In this document: one piece after another, positions 1-12,022 of the stretch
Position numbering within the stretch: the first letter of the stretch is position 1
Layout: every line of letters starts with the position of its first letter
Source of the DNA: Umbelopsis ramanniana AG
Taxonomy: Eukaryota; Mucoromycota; Umbelopsidomycetes; Umbelopsidales; Umbelopsidaceae
Assembly (NCBI RefSeq): GCF_025399195.1
Contig: NW_026252161.1
Location: 26,457 to 90,456, forward strand
Reading direction: 5' to 3'
Length of the DNA stretch: 64,000 bases
The notes under the pieces: model-generated
Told to the model about the DNA's origin: nothing
The model's input: only the letters and a program-made list of their open reading frames with translations
The model's database searches: none
Translations under genes and position numbers: made by a program

Positions 1-564
1 ATACCACAGCAGCCAACAAGCAATAGAGAGTGTAATAAAAAAAATGCCATTTGATACGATGACGCTACTACGTAAACAATAAGGGGATTTCAACTGAATC
101 CAAACCACACAAAGATTGGTTTTTTTATTTTTAAACCCCCCATTTTGGGTGGAAACCTGCCTCAACCAATGCCACACGTGGCTCAACGGCGGAAGAAGCA
201 AGCTATATCGATAAAAGATATTCTTGGTAGATTTTGGTTTGAGATACGCTCATAAACAGTTGGTTTCGGTATAGCTATTCAACGGAGTCAAAAGAGGGGT
301 AAATAGAAAAGAAGGTCATACGAGAGCTCATAGATTGAATTTTGGCTGGCTGGCTGGCTGGCAATTATAGAGCTACTCATAGCGTGTGTCGCAGAACAAA
401 CAGTGATTATACTTTCTGGTTCTTTCTCTTGCTGCCCTCCTTCTTCCTTTTCTCTCTTTCTTCTCTTTCTTATTGTTTTATTGTGCCCGCTGGAAAATTG
501 ATAGTGCTCTTCTTCTACTACTTATTGACCTCAAGTCTCTTATCTCGTTTGCCTCAAGAAATCC
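1..564. other. 5' intergenic and leader region
   Basis: No gene is recognised in the first part. The stretch just before the first gene carries a long pyrimidine-rich tract (about 413-480, mostly C and T), typical of a fungal promoter or 5' leader. A CACGTG E-box core lies near 174. Confidence 0.5.
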
Positions 565-2006
565 ATGACCGCCACCACCGAACACTTTATATTGCAGGAT
601 CTGAACGATCCAAGCAGAACTGACATGGACATGACCCTCCATACCGATGCCTGCATGTGCTGTCAGCCTACCACAGCGCAGCAGAGTGCCAAGAGCTTTG
701 CACTGTGCAAACAATGCAAAATGGACCTTGCCTACACCCAACAGGCCTACCTCTTTTACACGCAATCGCCCATCCATCACACCCTTTCTAACGCTACTAT
801 CACCTACGACTCTATGTACAAGGACGTCCATGAATTTGTTAAACGTGATGTGTTCCTGGCACCAGCACCACCAGCGGCGGCGGAGAGTGATAGCGATTAT
901 GAAACGGTCTCAACTCCGATAATGGTGCAACAAGAAGATCCAGCTTTCCTTTTAGAGGAGGCGCACAGCCTATTTGGAGTTGACGGCTTATTGTCGCAAA
1001 AATTACACAAACACTCGACGATTGCGAAGGATAATAACAAGCAGAACCTCTTGGAAGACTTGCCGACGCCTCCTGCCGCCATGTCGGATTCGGAGGATGC
1101 AGAATCCTACATGGTGTGTAGGAAACGGAAGCGTTCTGAACCCAACTTAGTGTCTCGAGTTGATACTCCTCCCACATCACCTATTTTCGTTACTGTATCA
1201 GACCCTTCAGATCAAGATCACCTTGGGTAAGATAGGAGCTATGAAAAGTTGGGCAGCACATAAACTAAAAAAAAAAGTTCTAAACTTAGTGACAAGCGTC
1301 CTAAATGCGACGAAGACCAATCAGAGGCTCGTTCACCCTCGCCATCGGCTTTTTCATGGTCCAGCAGCAGACGAAATTCATGGAGCTCAGCCTCTGAAGA
1401 TGAACCTGATCAGGGCGAAAACAACAAGTCCACCATCTTTGAACAATTTACGGAAGCTGAAGTGGATTGGTGTCGCTACTGTGGAACGACGGAAGGCGTC
1501 AACTGGCGACCAGGTCCATGGGGCAAGCGCACATTATGCAAGTAAGTTGGGTTTATTTTTATGGCTCCGAATACACCCACTCTTTAGAAACTGTGTTCTG
1601 AACTCTAAATATTATTATTATTATTCCCAATAGTAAACATGGCTGTGACTATAAAGGTTACGGTTTTGCTTGCAAACTACCTCGATTGAACTTGACTGAA
1701 TTCGAACATGAGTCAGTCAACGATAGAGTGATACCTGTACTGCAACTCTTTTGCTCATCTTGTCAGGAGCGGGAGCATCAAGGAAACACAATGCGATGTG
1801 CAGGGTGTCCGCGGGCTTTTCACAGTGGCTGTTTGGAGGCAGGTATGAAATGGACTCGTGGTGTTTGGTACTGTACAAACACTTGTCAAGAAAGCAGTCA
1901 AGCTCGAAGGATTGTCGTTGACTTACCAAGGAAACGGTTACCACTGATGTCTACACCCAAGAACGCAAAACAATCAGATCAGGATCTTAATGCAGTACGG
2001 CAGTAA
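565..2006 (+). CDS. GATA-like zinc finger plus PHD finger nuclear protein
   Basis: Three exons: 565-1226, 1290-1541 and 1634-2006; introns are GT-AG and the phases agree. The product is about 428 residues. The N-terminal half is acidic and Ser/Pro-rich with two CxxC pairs near the start. The second exon encodes a GATA-type finger (CRYCGTT...WRPGPWGKRTLC) whose last part reads CNKHGC: the usual fourth Cys of CNAC is His, followed by another Cys. The third exon encodes a PHD-like Cys/His finger (CSSCQ...MRCAGCPRAFHSGC...WYC). Known members with these domains act in chromatin and transcription, so a DNA- or histone-binding regulator is likely; the target is unknown. The final residues are basic (LPRKRLP), possibly a nuclear localisation signal. 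No orthologue name is assigned. Confidence 0.8.
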
Positions 2007-3060
2007 AAAGCGAAAATCCCCCTCTCCGTCATCAACCACCACAAAAAAGCTCAAGTATAACGATAATATCTCAAACTCCCTCATTCTCCTATATTTTTCT
2101 TTTCCCTTCCCCTTATATATATTATTATTCTTCCCTTTCCCCCCTCATCTGTAATTCAAAATTGTATTCTCTACGTCTGCATTTCGTGTTTATGTCGATC
2201 TCCAAAGCAATTAATAGTCGCAAAAAAGTTATACCTATAGTATCATAGATATTGAATTTCTTACCAAATTGGAAACGTTACTCTAAAAAAAAATAACCAA
2301 ACACCGCTTTAATGATGTTGGGAAAAACAAAAGTCCTAGTGTCCGCTTGGCTGGCTCCATTCTAACCTGTCTTTATGGGTGGCCATTCAGTCAGTGTTCG
2401 AAGTCCCTGCCCTGGACGAGTTGAGCCACCTACAGCTTCTGCACATGTCATAGTGCCATCCACAATGCCTACGTTAACAACTTGATCTTTATGTTATGGT
2501 ATGCAAACCGACTTTGTTCTGTATCGCTGATCAAGTTTGTGTAATGTTCTTAACACCATTTTACGTCTTCTTTTTTACGCGCGTATGAGGCAATCGCATG
2601 GATAAGATGCATATATAGTGAATGCTTGTACTCCTGGGTACGGTGGTGTCGTATGTCTTGGTCTTTTCCTCCTCAATAGACATAATAGCGTCCCGCTAAT
2701 AACCCTAAATGTTAGAGGTCTACTGAATCGGTGGTCTCCCGTAAAACGGGTCTGCATATGGCGTTGTTCATTCAACATGAATGGTACTTGACCGTCAACA
2801 AAAGGAATAGAAAAAGCCTAACAGTGACAAGGCATGCTTAAACCTTCAAAGTCTATTCTCTACTGGCTTTTTCCCTAACCCTGCACATTTTTATAAATAA
2901 CGACTTGACAGAGTGTGCCCCGTTGCGTCTGTGCCAACTGCTACACCCCACGTGTGGCATGCAACTCATTTACATGGAACAACTGATTTTATTTTTTTCA
3001 GTCGCGGAATTTCATCGTCCACACTACTTGTGACCTTTTCTCCTACCTTGTTCTTCATAT
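2007..3060. other. Intergenic region with a CCCTAACCCT box
   Basis: No supported gene. The first ~150 bp are pyrimidine- and AT-rich 3' flanking sequence. A CCCTAACCCT telomere-like box at 2873-2882 and a CACGTG core near 2949 lie within 200 bp of the next start codon and may be promoter elements. Confidence 0.4.
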
Positions 3061-3900
3061 ATGGCTACGTTCAGTGACGAATCATTTTCAAAGTTTGCCG
3101 AGGAGTACATCAATAGCGATCTATCACCATGGACATTTTTCGTGGAAGCGACTAATTTCAAGATCTATCGACGTCGGTTTGAACCAAAACCTGCCTTGTT
3201 TGAATATCGAGTCATAGGAGGCTATCCTGATATACCAGCCAAAGTCCTCACCAAGGTCTACCTGGACCTTGACTTTCGGCAAAAATGGGATAAGAATATG
3301 CTCTGCTACAAGGAGTTGGGATCGAAAGAGGTGTTGCACTTTGTCATGAAATACCCATGGCCTCTCAGCAACCGTGACTATGTGTACCAGATGAAGTTGA
3401 AGACACTTCAAGCTGCTCAAGATCGGACATTGCTCGTCATCCAAGGTGACTCGGTCCAGTCCTACCAGGTACCAGTGTTCGAACCCCCAAGCAACGGAGT
3501 CATCCGTATTGACAACTACCGTCAGAATATCGTCATCGAGGACGATGGGAAGGGAGGAAGCTTAGTGCAGGTAAAGTCCAAGGCTTAAAAAATCCGCCAC
3601 CTATCATAAAAGGAAATAACCATTCAATTCTCGTTTCAGTTGGACTATTTTGATGACCCTAAGGTAGATCTCAGCCTTACCTATTTGACATGATCATCGC
3701 TTCCAACTAACTTTGCCTCTTACTATGATCAGGGAAATATACCAAACAGTGTCATCAACTGGGCAGCAAAGCAAGGTGTTCCTGGCTTCATGAAAACTCT
3801 CCATGACGCCTGCATTTCATACATGAAAGCCCATCCCGAGACCGCCGACCAAGAATTGGACGCCGAACAACCAGTAGAGGAAAACGGATTGCCAAAGTAG
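3061..3900 (+). CDS. START-domain lipid-transfer protein (PCTP/StarD2-like)
   Basis: Exons 3061-3570, 3640-3663 (24 bp) and 3733-3900, giving about 233 residues, nearly all a single START domain. Family-like features are the N-terminal WTFFVEATNFKIYRR segment, VYLDLDFRQKWDKNM, the MKYPWPLSNRDYVY core, LVQLDYFDDPKGNIPNSVINW across the second and third exons, and a C-terminal helix (VPGFMKTLHDACISYMK). PCTP-type proteins bind one phospholipid, usually phosphatidylcholine, and move it between membranes. There is no signal peptide or membrane segment, so the product is probably cytosolic. The 8-codon middle exon completes the strand that precedes the last helix, which supports the splice model. 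Confidence 0.85.
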
Positions 3901-5083
3901 ATAGAGTAGACTGAGCTGCCAAAAACATGTACATTTTGAGTGCAATCGCCATGTAACGATGGAAAGTCTTGGTCAAAAGCATCGTTCTATCCCAACAACA
4001 TACGCACTTTTTCTGCATCAATTTTCTACTAGGAGCTCAATAAAGACTTTTTGCGCCAGTGGCATTGGAAACTGGCTATTGAGGAGACTTGCTGGTTGGT
4101 CTTGATGAAAAGACCATTTTGACCGCCGTATGAATAATGCATCTCTCATCACGCTTAAACCACAAAAGCCAGTTATGCCTATTGGCATTTTTTTTATTGG
4201 TAGTAACAGCCTGCGTGGTCTGCTATCATACAATGCAGAGCGAATGTGTTACAATGACAAGGGTTGCAACTATACGAGAATCAACATTGCATCTATTGAC
4301 GTTGAAAAATTGGGAACAAAAAAGTACGCATAATGACAATTTCTCATTCGTGTACATGTAGTGGCGTAGGAGTGGTTGGTCTTGTGATGGGTCGCTTTGA
4401 AGGTCGAGCTTGAAACAACGTAAATGGGAAGGCTTGAGGAAAGCACTGAACCGGTGCCAAATTCTCATCGTATTCTTCAGGTGTATTCCATTTGGAAACG
4501 AAGCAGCCACAGGGTGCAGCAGGATCATCCCTGTGCGTTCGCATATGCTTGGTTTCTACTGAAGATTCCGCCATGGTGAATGTCGAGATTAAGGAAAAAC
4601 GTCAAACAGTGCCGCCGGACATCTTTTTTTGACATTCATCCCCCTGTGTAGGAGCGTGTCTGTGCATAAATCTCTCATAGCTCTTACCAACTTTTTTTTT
4701 TTCAAGTCCGGTTGAACCTGAATTCATTATACTCCAAAGCAATTATGCCTACCTTCAAGTTGTACTATTTCATGTCTTCCATTCATCAATGCTTTTATTC
4801 ACCATTGTGACGTTATACTTACGGTTATGGGAGTTGCCATGCAGATGACTCCATATCAGGCAACATTTCACCTTTTCGCAATTAATATCTTGTTCACCAC
4901 CCGATGTTTTATTTCATCTATCATTTTTGAAATAAACGAGGCATTGACAATTAGAAAATTCACTAATTGCTCTCTATAAGGGGAAGGAAAGAATGTCCAC
5001 AGCAAGAACATGATTTTTTGCATGAGCAATGCGGCTTTGAAAAAACGTATTCGAGGATGATGCAAATCCATTATTAAATCACC
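3901..5083. other. Intergenic region, possibly with one small gene
   Basis: AT-rich stretch between two plus-strand genes. Apart from the minus-strand small reading frame listed separately, nothing convincing is visible. Short T-runs near 4690 and 4625 have no assigned role. Confidence 0.4.
4344..4574 (-). CDS. Possible small protein, 76 aa
   Basis: An uninterrupted minus-strand frame starts at 4574 and gives 76 residues with a protein-like composition (N-terminal MAESSVETKHMRTH, central PCGCFVSKWNTPEEYDE, Pro/Thr-rich end). It has no domain I recognise, no signal peptide and no visible intron. It sits alone in an otherwise empty interval. It could be chance. Transcript data or conservation in a related genome would decide it. 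Confidence 0.3.
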   Translation of the reverse strand: MAESSVETKHMRTHRDDPAAPCGCFVSKWNTPEEYDENLAPVQCFPQAFPFTLFQARPSKRPITRPTTPTPLHVHE

Positions 5084-6029
5084 ATGGTATCTTCGTCGTT
5101 GTTGAATAGAGAGGTTTATGACTCAGCAGCTTGTACCAATATGAAAGTAGCACAAAACATTCAAAGTGATGAGGTTATAGGTTTGCCTGTCTGTACTTTG
5201 ATGGATTCTCAAGTAAAACGAAGGCACACCGACACGTTTGTCCTGATCAAACCTCCTCCTGCTGCTGCCCGCACGCCACAGCTGAGGACGCGTCATTCGA
5301 TTCAACTTCCAACAAGAAAGCCAGCAGCCCCTGACACACTTCCTCTCATCTCGCTAGATGATTTTTTAAAAACCTCCCCTTCCATCGCTGACTCCTCCAT
5401 TCATCACTCCATTTACGAACACATGGCTGAGCCAACAGAATTTATAAGAATAGAACGGGATTATTCTCTTGGCGACGGCATCACGAAATTCTCATTAGAA
5501 TATCCGCAGGAACTCCACGGCAAGGTATTTAATTACCCCCCATGCTAACTCGCCGCTGATTCCATTTCGTTGAATCCACCTTACTAAAAAAAAAATATTA
5601 GATCACTGAAGAACAGCTGCGATACACCGTTATGACCATCAACGATATTATGCACAACGCTGAGCGTTTATCCAATAATGTCTTCGATAATGTCATGGAG
5701 ATATTGACCATATACCTTTGGCCAATGTTCTTCTCCACTCACTACCAGCGGGTGAGTTCTGCAACGACAGTCCTAGCACTTTAATCCAATGTACCCATGA
5801 CTTACTGTCCTTCTTTCTAGTCTGTCAAGCGGTTAATGAGCTTTATAGACGACGAAAATAAGAATGTCTATAACAAGCATGGCCTAACCATCGCTAACCC
5901 TATCAAAAGTGCCTTCCTCTTTGTAAGTTCCCTCCACCGTGTCTGATCTGATCCGCCAGCAATTTTAACACCTCCCTCTTTTTTTTTTTTGTTGGGTTGA
6001 AGCTGGAGCTGCGACCATCGTCATCATAG
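5084..6029 (+). CDS. Erf4/GOLGA7-family palmitoyltransferase subunit
   Basis: Four exons (5084-5524, 5602-5751, 5821-5922, 6003-6029), about 239 residues. The N-terminal ~110 residues are low complexity and Pro-rich. The rest matches the GOLGA7/Erf4 domain: FIRIERDYSLGDG, FSLEYPQELHGK, VMTINDIMHNAERL, YLWPMFFSTHYQRSVKRL, FIDDENKNVYNKHGL and the ending LELRP. In known systems this protein partners a DHHC enzyme (Erf2 in yeast, ZDHHC9 in mammals) and is needed to palmitoylate Ras-type GTPases at the ER or Golgi. The last exon encodes only eight residues and the stop. The T-rich tract before its acceptor supports the junction. Confidence 0.87.
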
Positions 6030-6282
6030 TACCTACCATACCAGCCTTTCTACCTTACTCTAGCTACTATCCACATTTCCGTCTCGTTCTTTACTACCAC
6101 CTCGCTATACATGCACTCAACTACTTGTACTTTTTCGATTCGTTTCATCACTACATACAACCATATCAATGGACACATATAATCAATTATTACAAACCAA
6201 ACCAAACCAAGAAAAACAATGTACACGCAAGGAAAAAAAAAAAAGTTGCGGGGGGTATATGCTGTGCGAAGCGAAGAACGCA

Positions 6283-8174
6283 TTAGATAAAATCAAACAG
6301 GTACTTGTCGATTTCAAATCGGACACTTCGAGCAACACCGCGGATGAAGTCGAATGATACATTGCACTTGTACTTTGCTCCATCCAATTTGTCCATATTC
6401 GTAGTTCGAAGCAGCAAGCGCAGCGTTGTTAAACTTGTGATCTAGCAGTTGAATTGTATGGTGAGAAGGATGGAACCAGCACAATGGATGTGGACGCAGC
6501 GGGCTCTTTACCTGAACAGGAATATCAATGGCATCATCCAGTTTATCGTCAATGATACTGTAGAAAATTGCCAGCATACGTTCTACAGGGAAGGCTTTTG
6601 GACCCAATAGTTGTTGTCTCATCTACAATTTGAGTTCAATTCAACGGCTCACATCGACGCTCATTTGAATATGTGGACTTTTTACCTTTCCTCCACTCTT
6701 GTCGGACGCTGATTTATGGATACCTCTCTTTTTCTTTTTCTTTTCATCCGCGACCTTTGCAAAGTACCGTACATCGAACCTAGGCGGATTATAAGATGCA
6801 AGGTACGATGCTATAAGCAAAAACTTGGTATAATACGGTAGATCAAAATCGCCTGAACAATACGTTAATGGTCATGCTTGGGTCAGGCTGGCATTCTTCA
6901 TCTCTACCTACCTTTTGCATTCGTCCGTATAGCAGCTATCACGGATGCGTCCACTGTATGAGATGTTGTAGTTTTTGCATCTGCCATTTCCGACGTTCGC
7001 TTGGCCCATTCTGAACTGGAGATTTCACGCAGATACAGCTTATCGGTTGCTTCGGCAAAGTATGGTTGTGCCAATTTGAAAAGCTTGGCCGTCTCATGAG
7101 TTTTAGCTGCAATGATGGTAAGAAGCTGTTTGTATTGGTGTAGTCCACTTTAAGACTGACGTACCTCTTCCATCGCGTATTGGGTTGATAAACAGAGGAA
7201 ATAAAAGAGCAACAAGGTGTCTAAGCTCATTCAGATCCTTGCAATTTTGAAAAAAGATCGAATAGATCACCTCGGAAAAGGATCGGAAAAAGTCGTCGTT
7301 CAAATGCACGGTCCCCTTGTCCTCAACCTCGATGTCCATTCCATCTTCTGAGAAATCACGACGTAAGATCTGCAACGTATCCTCCTTGGAATACTCGGGA
7401 AATCGAATGACGAGTGGTTCATACGACCCAGATTTAGTTCGAAACTTTTCGTAAACAATAGTTGAGAGTAGTATGACACAGATATTGCGTTGTGACTATT
7501 GAATGATATGAGTAGGTTTTACATCTCGACAGCAGTAACGTAAATCCACTTACAATTTCAGAAAGCCGAAGTAACGCAGGTAAGATCGTAGCTCCCATAT
7601 CTCGTAAACGCTCGGCACGATCAAGTACCTTGCAGGGTAATAAATGGTGAGCCCGATCGCGAAGCGCAATGTGTCCTTAAGCTTAGGTCCTCACTTACCA
7701 GGTATCGAGTTTCTTTGTCGCCGATCATTTCCGTACTATGCTGATTGAGAGGCACTCCTTCCTTCAAAACACATAAAAAATCGTTCAAGTTGTCGATGCG
7801 AGCAATTGAGGTGAACTGGTTATCCCACGATGGCGACCAACTACACCATTCATTCACAGCGTGTTCGAACATCATTCGAGGGGTGTGACGTTCGATGCAA
7901 TTGATATAAGCCCATTGTTTCCGTGCGATGGTTGTAGATAGTAAATCACGAACAAGACTGGTTTTTCCAGACGATGAGTGGCCGTATATCAAGATAGAAG
8001 GTACAGTTGGATCGGCCGGCTGGCGATGGAAGTGTTAAAGGACTTGAAGTGTGTGACCAGTGTAGCAAGACGCAGCCTTACCCTTCCCATTAGACTCAGC
8101 AGAGTATCTATCTGATCAGAACGACCAGGAAATCGCCGCTTTAGTTCTGCACTATGGTCGGCCATGTCGTTCAT
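6283..8174 (-). CDS. ORC5: Origin recognition complex subunit 5
   Basis: Eight exons on the minus strand (8174-8082, 8019-7699, 7628-7554, 7495-7165, 7106-6912, 6852-6686, 6622-6512, 6441-6283), about 484 residues. An AAA+ fold opens with a Walker A loop GHSSSGKT at residues 44-51. It is followed by [10 protein letters not shown] and an ORC5-type C-terminal region ([64 protein letters not shown]). ORC5 is part of the six-subunit complex that marks replication origins and loads MCM. The acidic Walker B is degenerate, as is common in this subunit. A lysine-rich insert (KKKKKRG) sits before the last domain. Start choice is uncertain: ATGs at 8165 and 8240 are also possible. It is divergently arranged with SmG. 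Confidence 0.9.
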
Positions 8175-8271
8175 ACTAACAAAACACGTTTGGCAGCTTT
8201 TTTTTTTTTTTGGCTGCTGTAGTGCCTGAAAGTCGGGCATTTCAGTGTTGAAATTCCAATTTTTGATGGGT

Positions 8272-8277
8272 CACGTG
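8272..8277. promoter_or_regulatory. CACGTG E-box in the ORC5/SmG divergent promoter
   Basis: Palindromic CACGTG inside TCACGTGCT, between the divergent starts of ORC5 and SmG. The same nonamer occurs at 35325-35333 upstream of the ubiquitin protease gene. Fungal bHLH factors of the Cbf1/Pho4 type bind this core; use here is inferred. Confidence 0.4.
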
Positions 8278-8433
8278 CTCAAGTGCTGCGATACAAACAT
8301 CGCGGTTGACTCGCTCTTCCTACATCACCCACTCAACTCGGTATGTCCACATCGACATTGATCCAACGCTTTACACCTCACAGCGAACTAATCACTCATA
8401 CCGGATCTTTCTCAATTATAGGTAATCGCAACT

Positions 8434-8825
8434 ATGTCGGCAAAAACTGCGACCCCAGAACTTAAAAAGTAGAGTTTTTGATTCAAATTGCATCTCGATC
8501 ACCAAAATTTTGTTGAGCAGCCTGATACTGATACGTCGACGTTACTTTGCAGATATATGGACAAACGTCTTTCCTTGCAACTCAATGGATCCAGAAGAGT
8601 CACTGGAATCTTGCGAGGTTACGATCCTTTCATGAACGTTGTATTGGACGATACCATTGAAGAAGTCAGTGCCACTGAAAAGCATAACATCGGCATGGTG
8701 GTAAGCAGCTTTATCCCAATCGCAGTCCAGTTATTGTCAATTTTACTGATGTTGGTTACGATTTCCTTTAGGTCATCCGTGGTAATAGCATTGTCATCCT
8801 GGAAGCACTGGAGCGTATCTCATAA
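8434..8825 (+). CDS. SNRPG: Small nuclear ribonucleoprotein Sm G
   Basis: Three exons (8434-8468, 8553-8700, 8772-8825) give 78 residues, the usual SmG length. The sequence begins MSAKTATPELKKYMDKRLSL. It has the Sm1 motif (LNGSRRVTGILRGYDPFMNVVLDD) and the Sm2 motif (VVIRGNSIVILEALERIS), both characteristic of SmG rather than other Sm or LSm proteins. SmG is one of seven proteins forming the ring on U1, U2, U4 and U5 snRNAs in the spliceosome. The start is fixed by the family N-terminus. A possible 5' UTR intron (GT near 8341, AG near 8420) precedes it. It shares a short divergent promoter with ORC5. Confidence 0.95.
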
Positions 8826-9084
8826 ACGCTTTAACATCAAAAATAAAACGCCCTCATGTTGTAGATATTTCCTGTCTCCCAAATATTAAAAACATCGTTT
8901 CTTATTATTTTCTTATAACAAAGCTTGTGGATGAAAGTTTTCCATGGTGAACGACGTTGTGCTTGCCAGTCACGTCGGTCGTGTCGTGGATGGAAATTTT
9001 TCTTTTGCTCTTGTCTGAAAGTCTGGTCAAATTTATCTGCCCTACCCTTCTGTTATTGTTCATGTCTGTTGTTCACTTGCTTTA

Positions 9085-12022
9085 ATGAGTCCTGAACTTC
9101 GAAATCGCAATATTCCTAGTGGGCCTGTTGTGGAATCTGAGCAGATTCATTCAGATTCACCGGTCACTTCCGCGCAAGAACCGCAATCCACCCCAAAACG
9201 AAGAGGTCGCCCTCCGTCAAAGAACAAGAACACCAATGTAGAACCACCCGCGAGTACACCGCCAGCTGCAGAGGAAATCATGCCAGCGGACGACGCAATG
9301 CAGCTGGATGAATTTGCGGAGTCGTCAGGCTCAGCAACCGTAACATACACCAATATGGCTCCAATGGAAGTAATCGACTCGTTGCGCGCACATGTTTCGC
9401 CCACTTTGCCACCTACACCGTCTGCCGGGAACACGCCAAACACCTCTGATAATGAAATGGCTGATAGTCCAGCCATTGAGCCTCCAAAGAAAAAGAGAGG
9501 TCGCCTGGTCAAGGGCTCTGTTCGTCATGCGGCACAACTTCCTCTCCCACCTACTCCTTTCAAATGTGGCAATGATGGATCACAGGCGGGAGAAACGTTG
9601 TTTTTCACGCAAAAGGAATTCAACGATCGATCCATCTATAATCTTCAAAAGCCATTCGAAATGTTTAAGATGGCTTCGGAGCCCACTTCGGCTAAAGCTC
9701 AGTCGGCTGCTACAACGCCTAAAACTGTGGCTACACCAAGCCCAAGACCAGAAGGAGAGGCTCCAGATGTACTTGGTGGTCTTCTCACTTCTATATCCGC
9801 ACAAAGTGAAGCTCGGTTAGATTTGAAATCTAGATCAAAAAATGTGTCGGATTCTGTGCCGCTAGATTATAGTGCAAACACACCTTCAAGTGAAAGAGGC
9901 CATTCAGAACATATGGACGATCTGACTATTGCAGCAGTATCAGCGGGTGTGCCACTTGTTGGGTCAGGAGAGCGCTCTCAGGCCAAATACCCTAGGATGT
10001 CAAGATTCAGCAGAGAGGAACATCTCAAGTACATGCAGACTAGCGAGTTATTACGATCAAATGTAGGTAAATGGAGATATAGTGCCATGAATGTTCAGAC
10101 AATTTACTCATCATTTGGCTACAGCCTTCCCTCGTTTCTGGTGAAGACAGGTCCGCTCACGGAAAAATGAGTCGGGAAGTTGAGGAAGAGAAGAAAGAAT
10201 TTTTGCAATGGCAGTTATCTCAAATACGCGACAGTGATGCCATGAACAAGGTAGATGCCAATATATCACGCATCTTGGATCAACATTACGCTTTGGAGCG
10301 CGAGAGAGTGGCTAGTTATCCGGTGAGTAGTTGGACGATACAGGTTGCTATCTAGCCACGAGAATCAGTGTATACTCATAACTCTATAGGCCACCTATGA
10401 ATTCCAAAACAGTGTCAGTGTTTTTGCCAAAGTATTGAGAGGACAAGAACCCATTCTGGTTCATAAAAATCTTTTGAAGCGACAAGGAAGCTTATTCCGA
10501 TGCGAATTTCCATCAAAGCTACCCATGGCCATCCCGTTCAAAGACACCTACTTCTCTTCTCGCAAAAAGGATGATAGAACTTACGTTAAGCAGGTACGTT
10601 GGTTTCTGTGCTGATATGTGACATGAATGTGGCCACCGTTAATGAATGCTCTGCTTTCTTCAACAGCCTGAGATTGCCATTGCGCAAGACTCCAATATAC
10701 CCAAAATGGTCACTGACCATAACGTCCACGTTGTAGCCACCTCTAAAAGTCTCTCATCCATTGTTGCCTTAGAAAAAGACCGAGATTACGATTTGGATAT
10801 TCCAATTCGAATTGTTGAACCCCATCCATCGGATACAACACAAGGTAAGTTGACTTGTCTTCACTTCCAATCTAAATTCAATCTATTAAACCAACCCCAT
10901 GGATAGTCAAAACTGTATATATAGATGACCCATTTACGGAGCCAAGCATGAATAATCGGCAAAGAGCCGAGATCGTTTATGATGCGGTACTCAAAAGCAT
11001 CACTTTGAACCAAAATCAAAAGCAATCCATAGACCACCAAGGTAAATCCATGTCGGAGGAAACAGCCCAAAAAACGGAGACAGGAGGTATGTGATGATGA
11101 CGATGTGTCGTAGTGTGTTGGTCGTGCCTTATGTACATGAGGTAACGCTTATCTCATCGCATAGTTATCTCCCCGAATACTGTATCCCTAATGAAAGACA
11201 CCGATCCAACCTTGGACACACATGGATCTGACGATTATGCTGTGAATGAAGCTAAACCTAGAGAACGCAATGATGATAATTCTATCTACAACCTGTGGAC
11301 ATTTGGTAATATCAATCTGCTAGTGCGATGGCATGCAGATGGATACATCGGCGAAAGTGAAAAGGTAAGGAAATGCCACACTCTTACTTTGCATGCATCG
11401 TGTCTCACACGTTCTGTATCACTACAGGCAAACCCTGGCACTGAGACTCGAATGGTTGTCCTGAAATCAAAGGTGGATTTCTATTTGCATATGGGATACA
11501 AGGAGACCATGACAGCTGGTGACCGTGCGAGGCAGTGGATGACATCGTTCCTGCAGGGACATGCACCCATCTACGAAGGACGAATTGATCCAACTACAAA
11601 CAGTCTGGTCCGCATCGAACGAAGAGAAATGGTAGACATCATGGCCGATCGATGGTAAGAGCCCTTTTTACTGTATTTCGCAAAGATCCTCTCTGCTGAT
11701 GCATTTATTCCCTAGGCGACCCGTTCAGGAGAGCGAAATGTTACGTCAATTGCTAATTAAGCTCAGGGGCTTAGATGTAGGCGACTATTTGCTTCGATAC
11801 TCCAAAGGCAACTATAACCTGGATATTTGGAAGCACAACAGCGATGCCAGCAAAGGATATAACTTGCACCACCGGTACCGGGACATCAAGATTGACCCTG
11901 AGCCTGCCCACGTACCTGCCTGGAGTGGAAGCAAGGAACAAATACCGTTTACATTCCCAATTGCCGGCACAATTGGTAAGAAGCAACAACATAAGGCTGC
12001 ACCTCGTCGTGGGTATCTGTAA
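9085..12022 (+). CDS. Little elongation complex subunit 2 (ICE2/NARG2)-like protein
   Basis: Eight exons (9085-10062, 10125-10322, 10390-10593, 10667-10844, 10907-11086, 11165-11364, 11428-11654, 11716-12022), 823 residues, all phases consistent. The N-terminal ~330 residues are low complexity with an AT-hook (KRRGRPPSK, residues 38-46) and a second basic patch (KKKRGRLVKG). The C-terminal ~225 residues follow the NARG2/ICE2 C-terminal domain: YNLWTFGNINLLVRW, a long middle with FYLHMGYKETMTAGDRARQW and YEGRIDP, then LLRLKLRG-type helices, GDYLLRYSKG, YNLHHRY, and the ending PAHVPAW...IPFTFPIAG, which parallels VPWVPLD...IPCTFP in the animal protein. ICE2 in animals helps RNA polymerase II transcribe snRNA genes. 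Function in a fungus is inferred. The join at 10062/10125 is the least certain. Confidence 0.75.

Noticed and set aside
10063-10170. Stop at 10170 as the end of the AT-hook protein, with a separate gene starting at 10167
   Set aside because: A 62-bp GTAGGT...CTACAG intron joins the two frames in phase and gives one ICE2-like protein.
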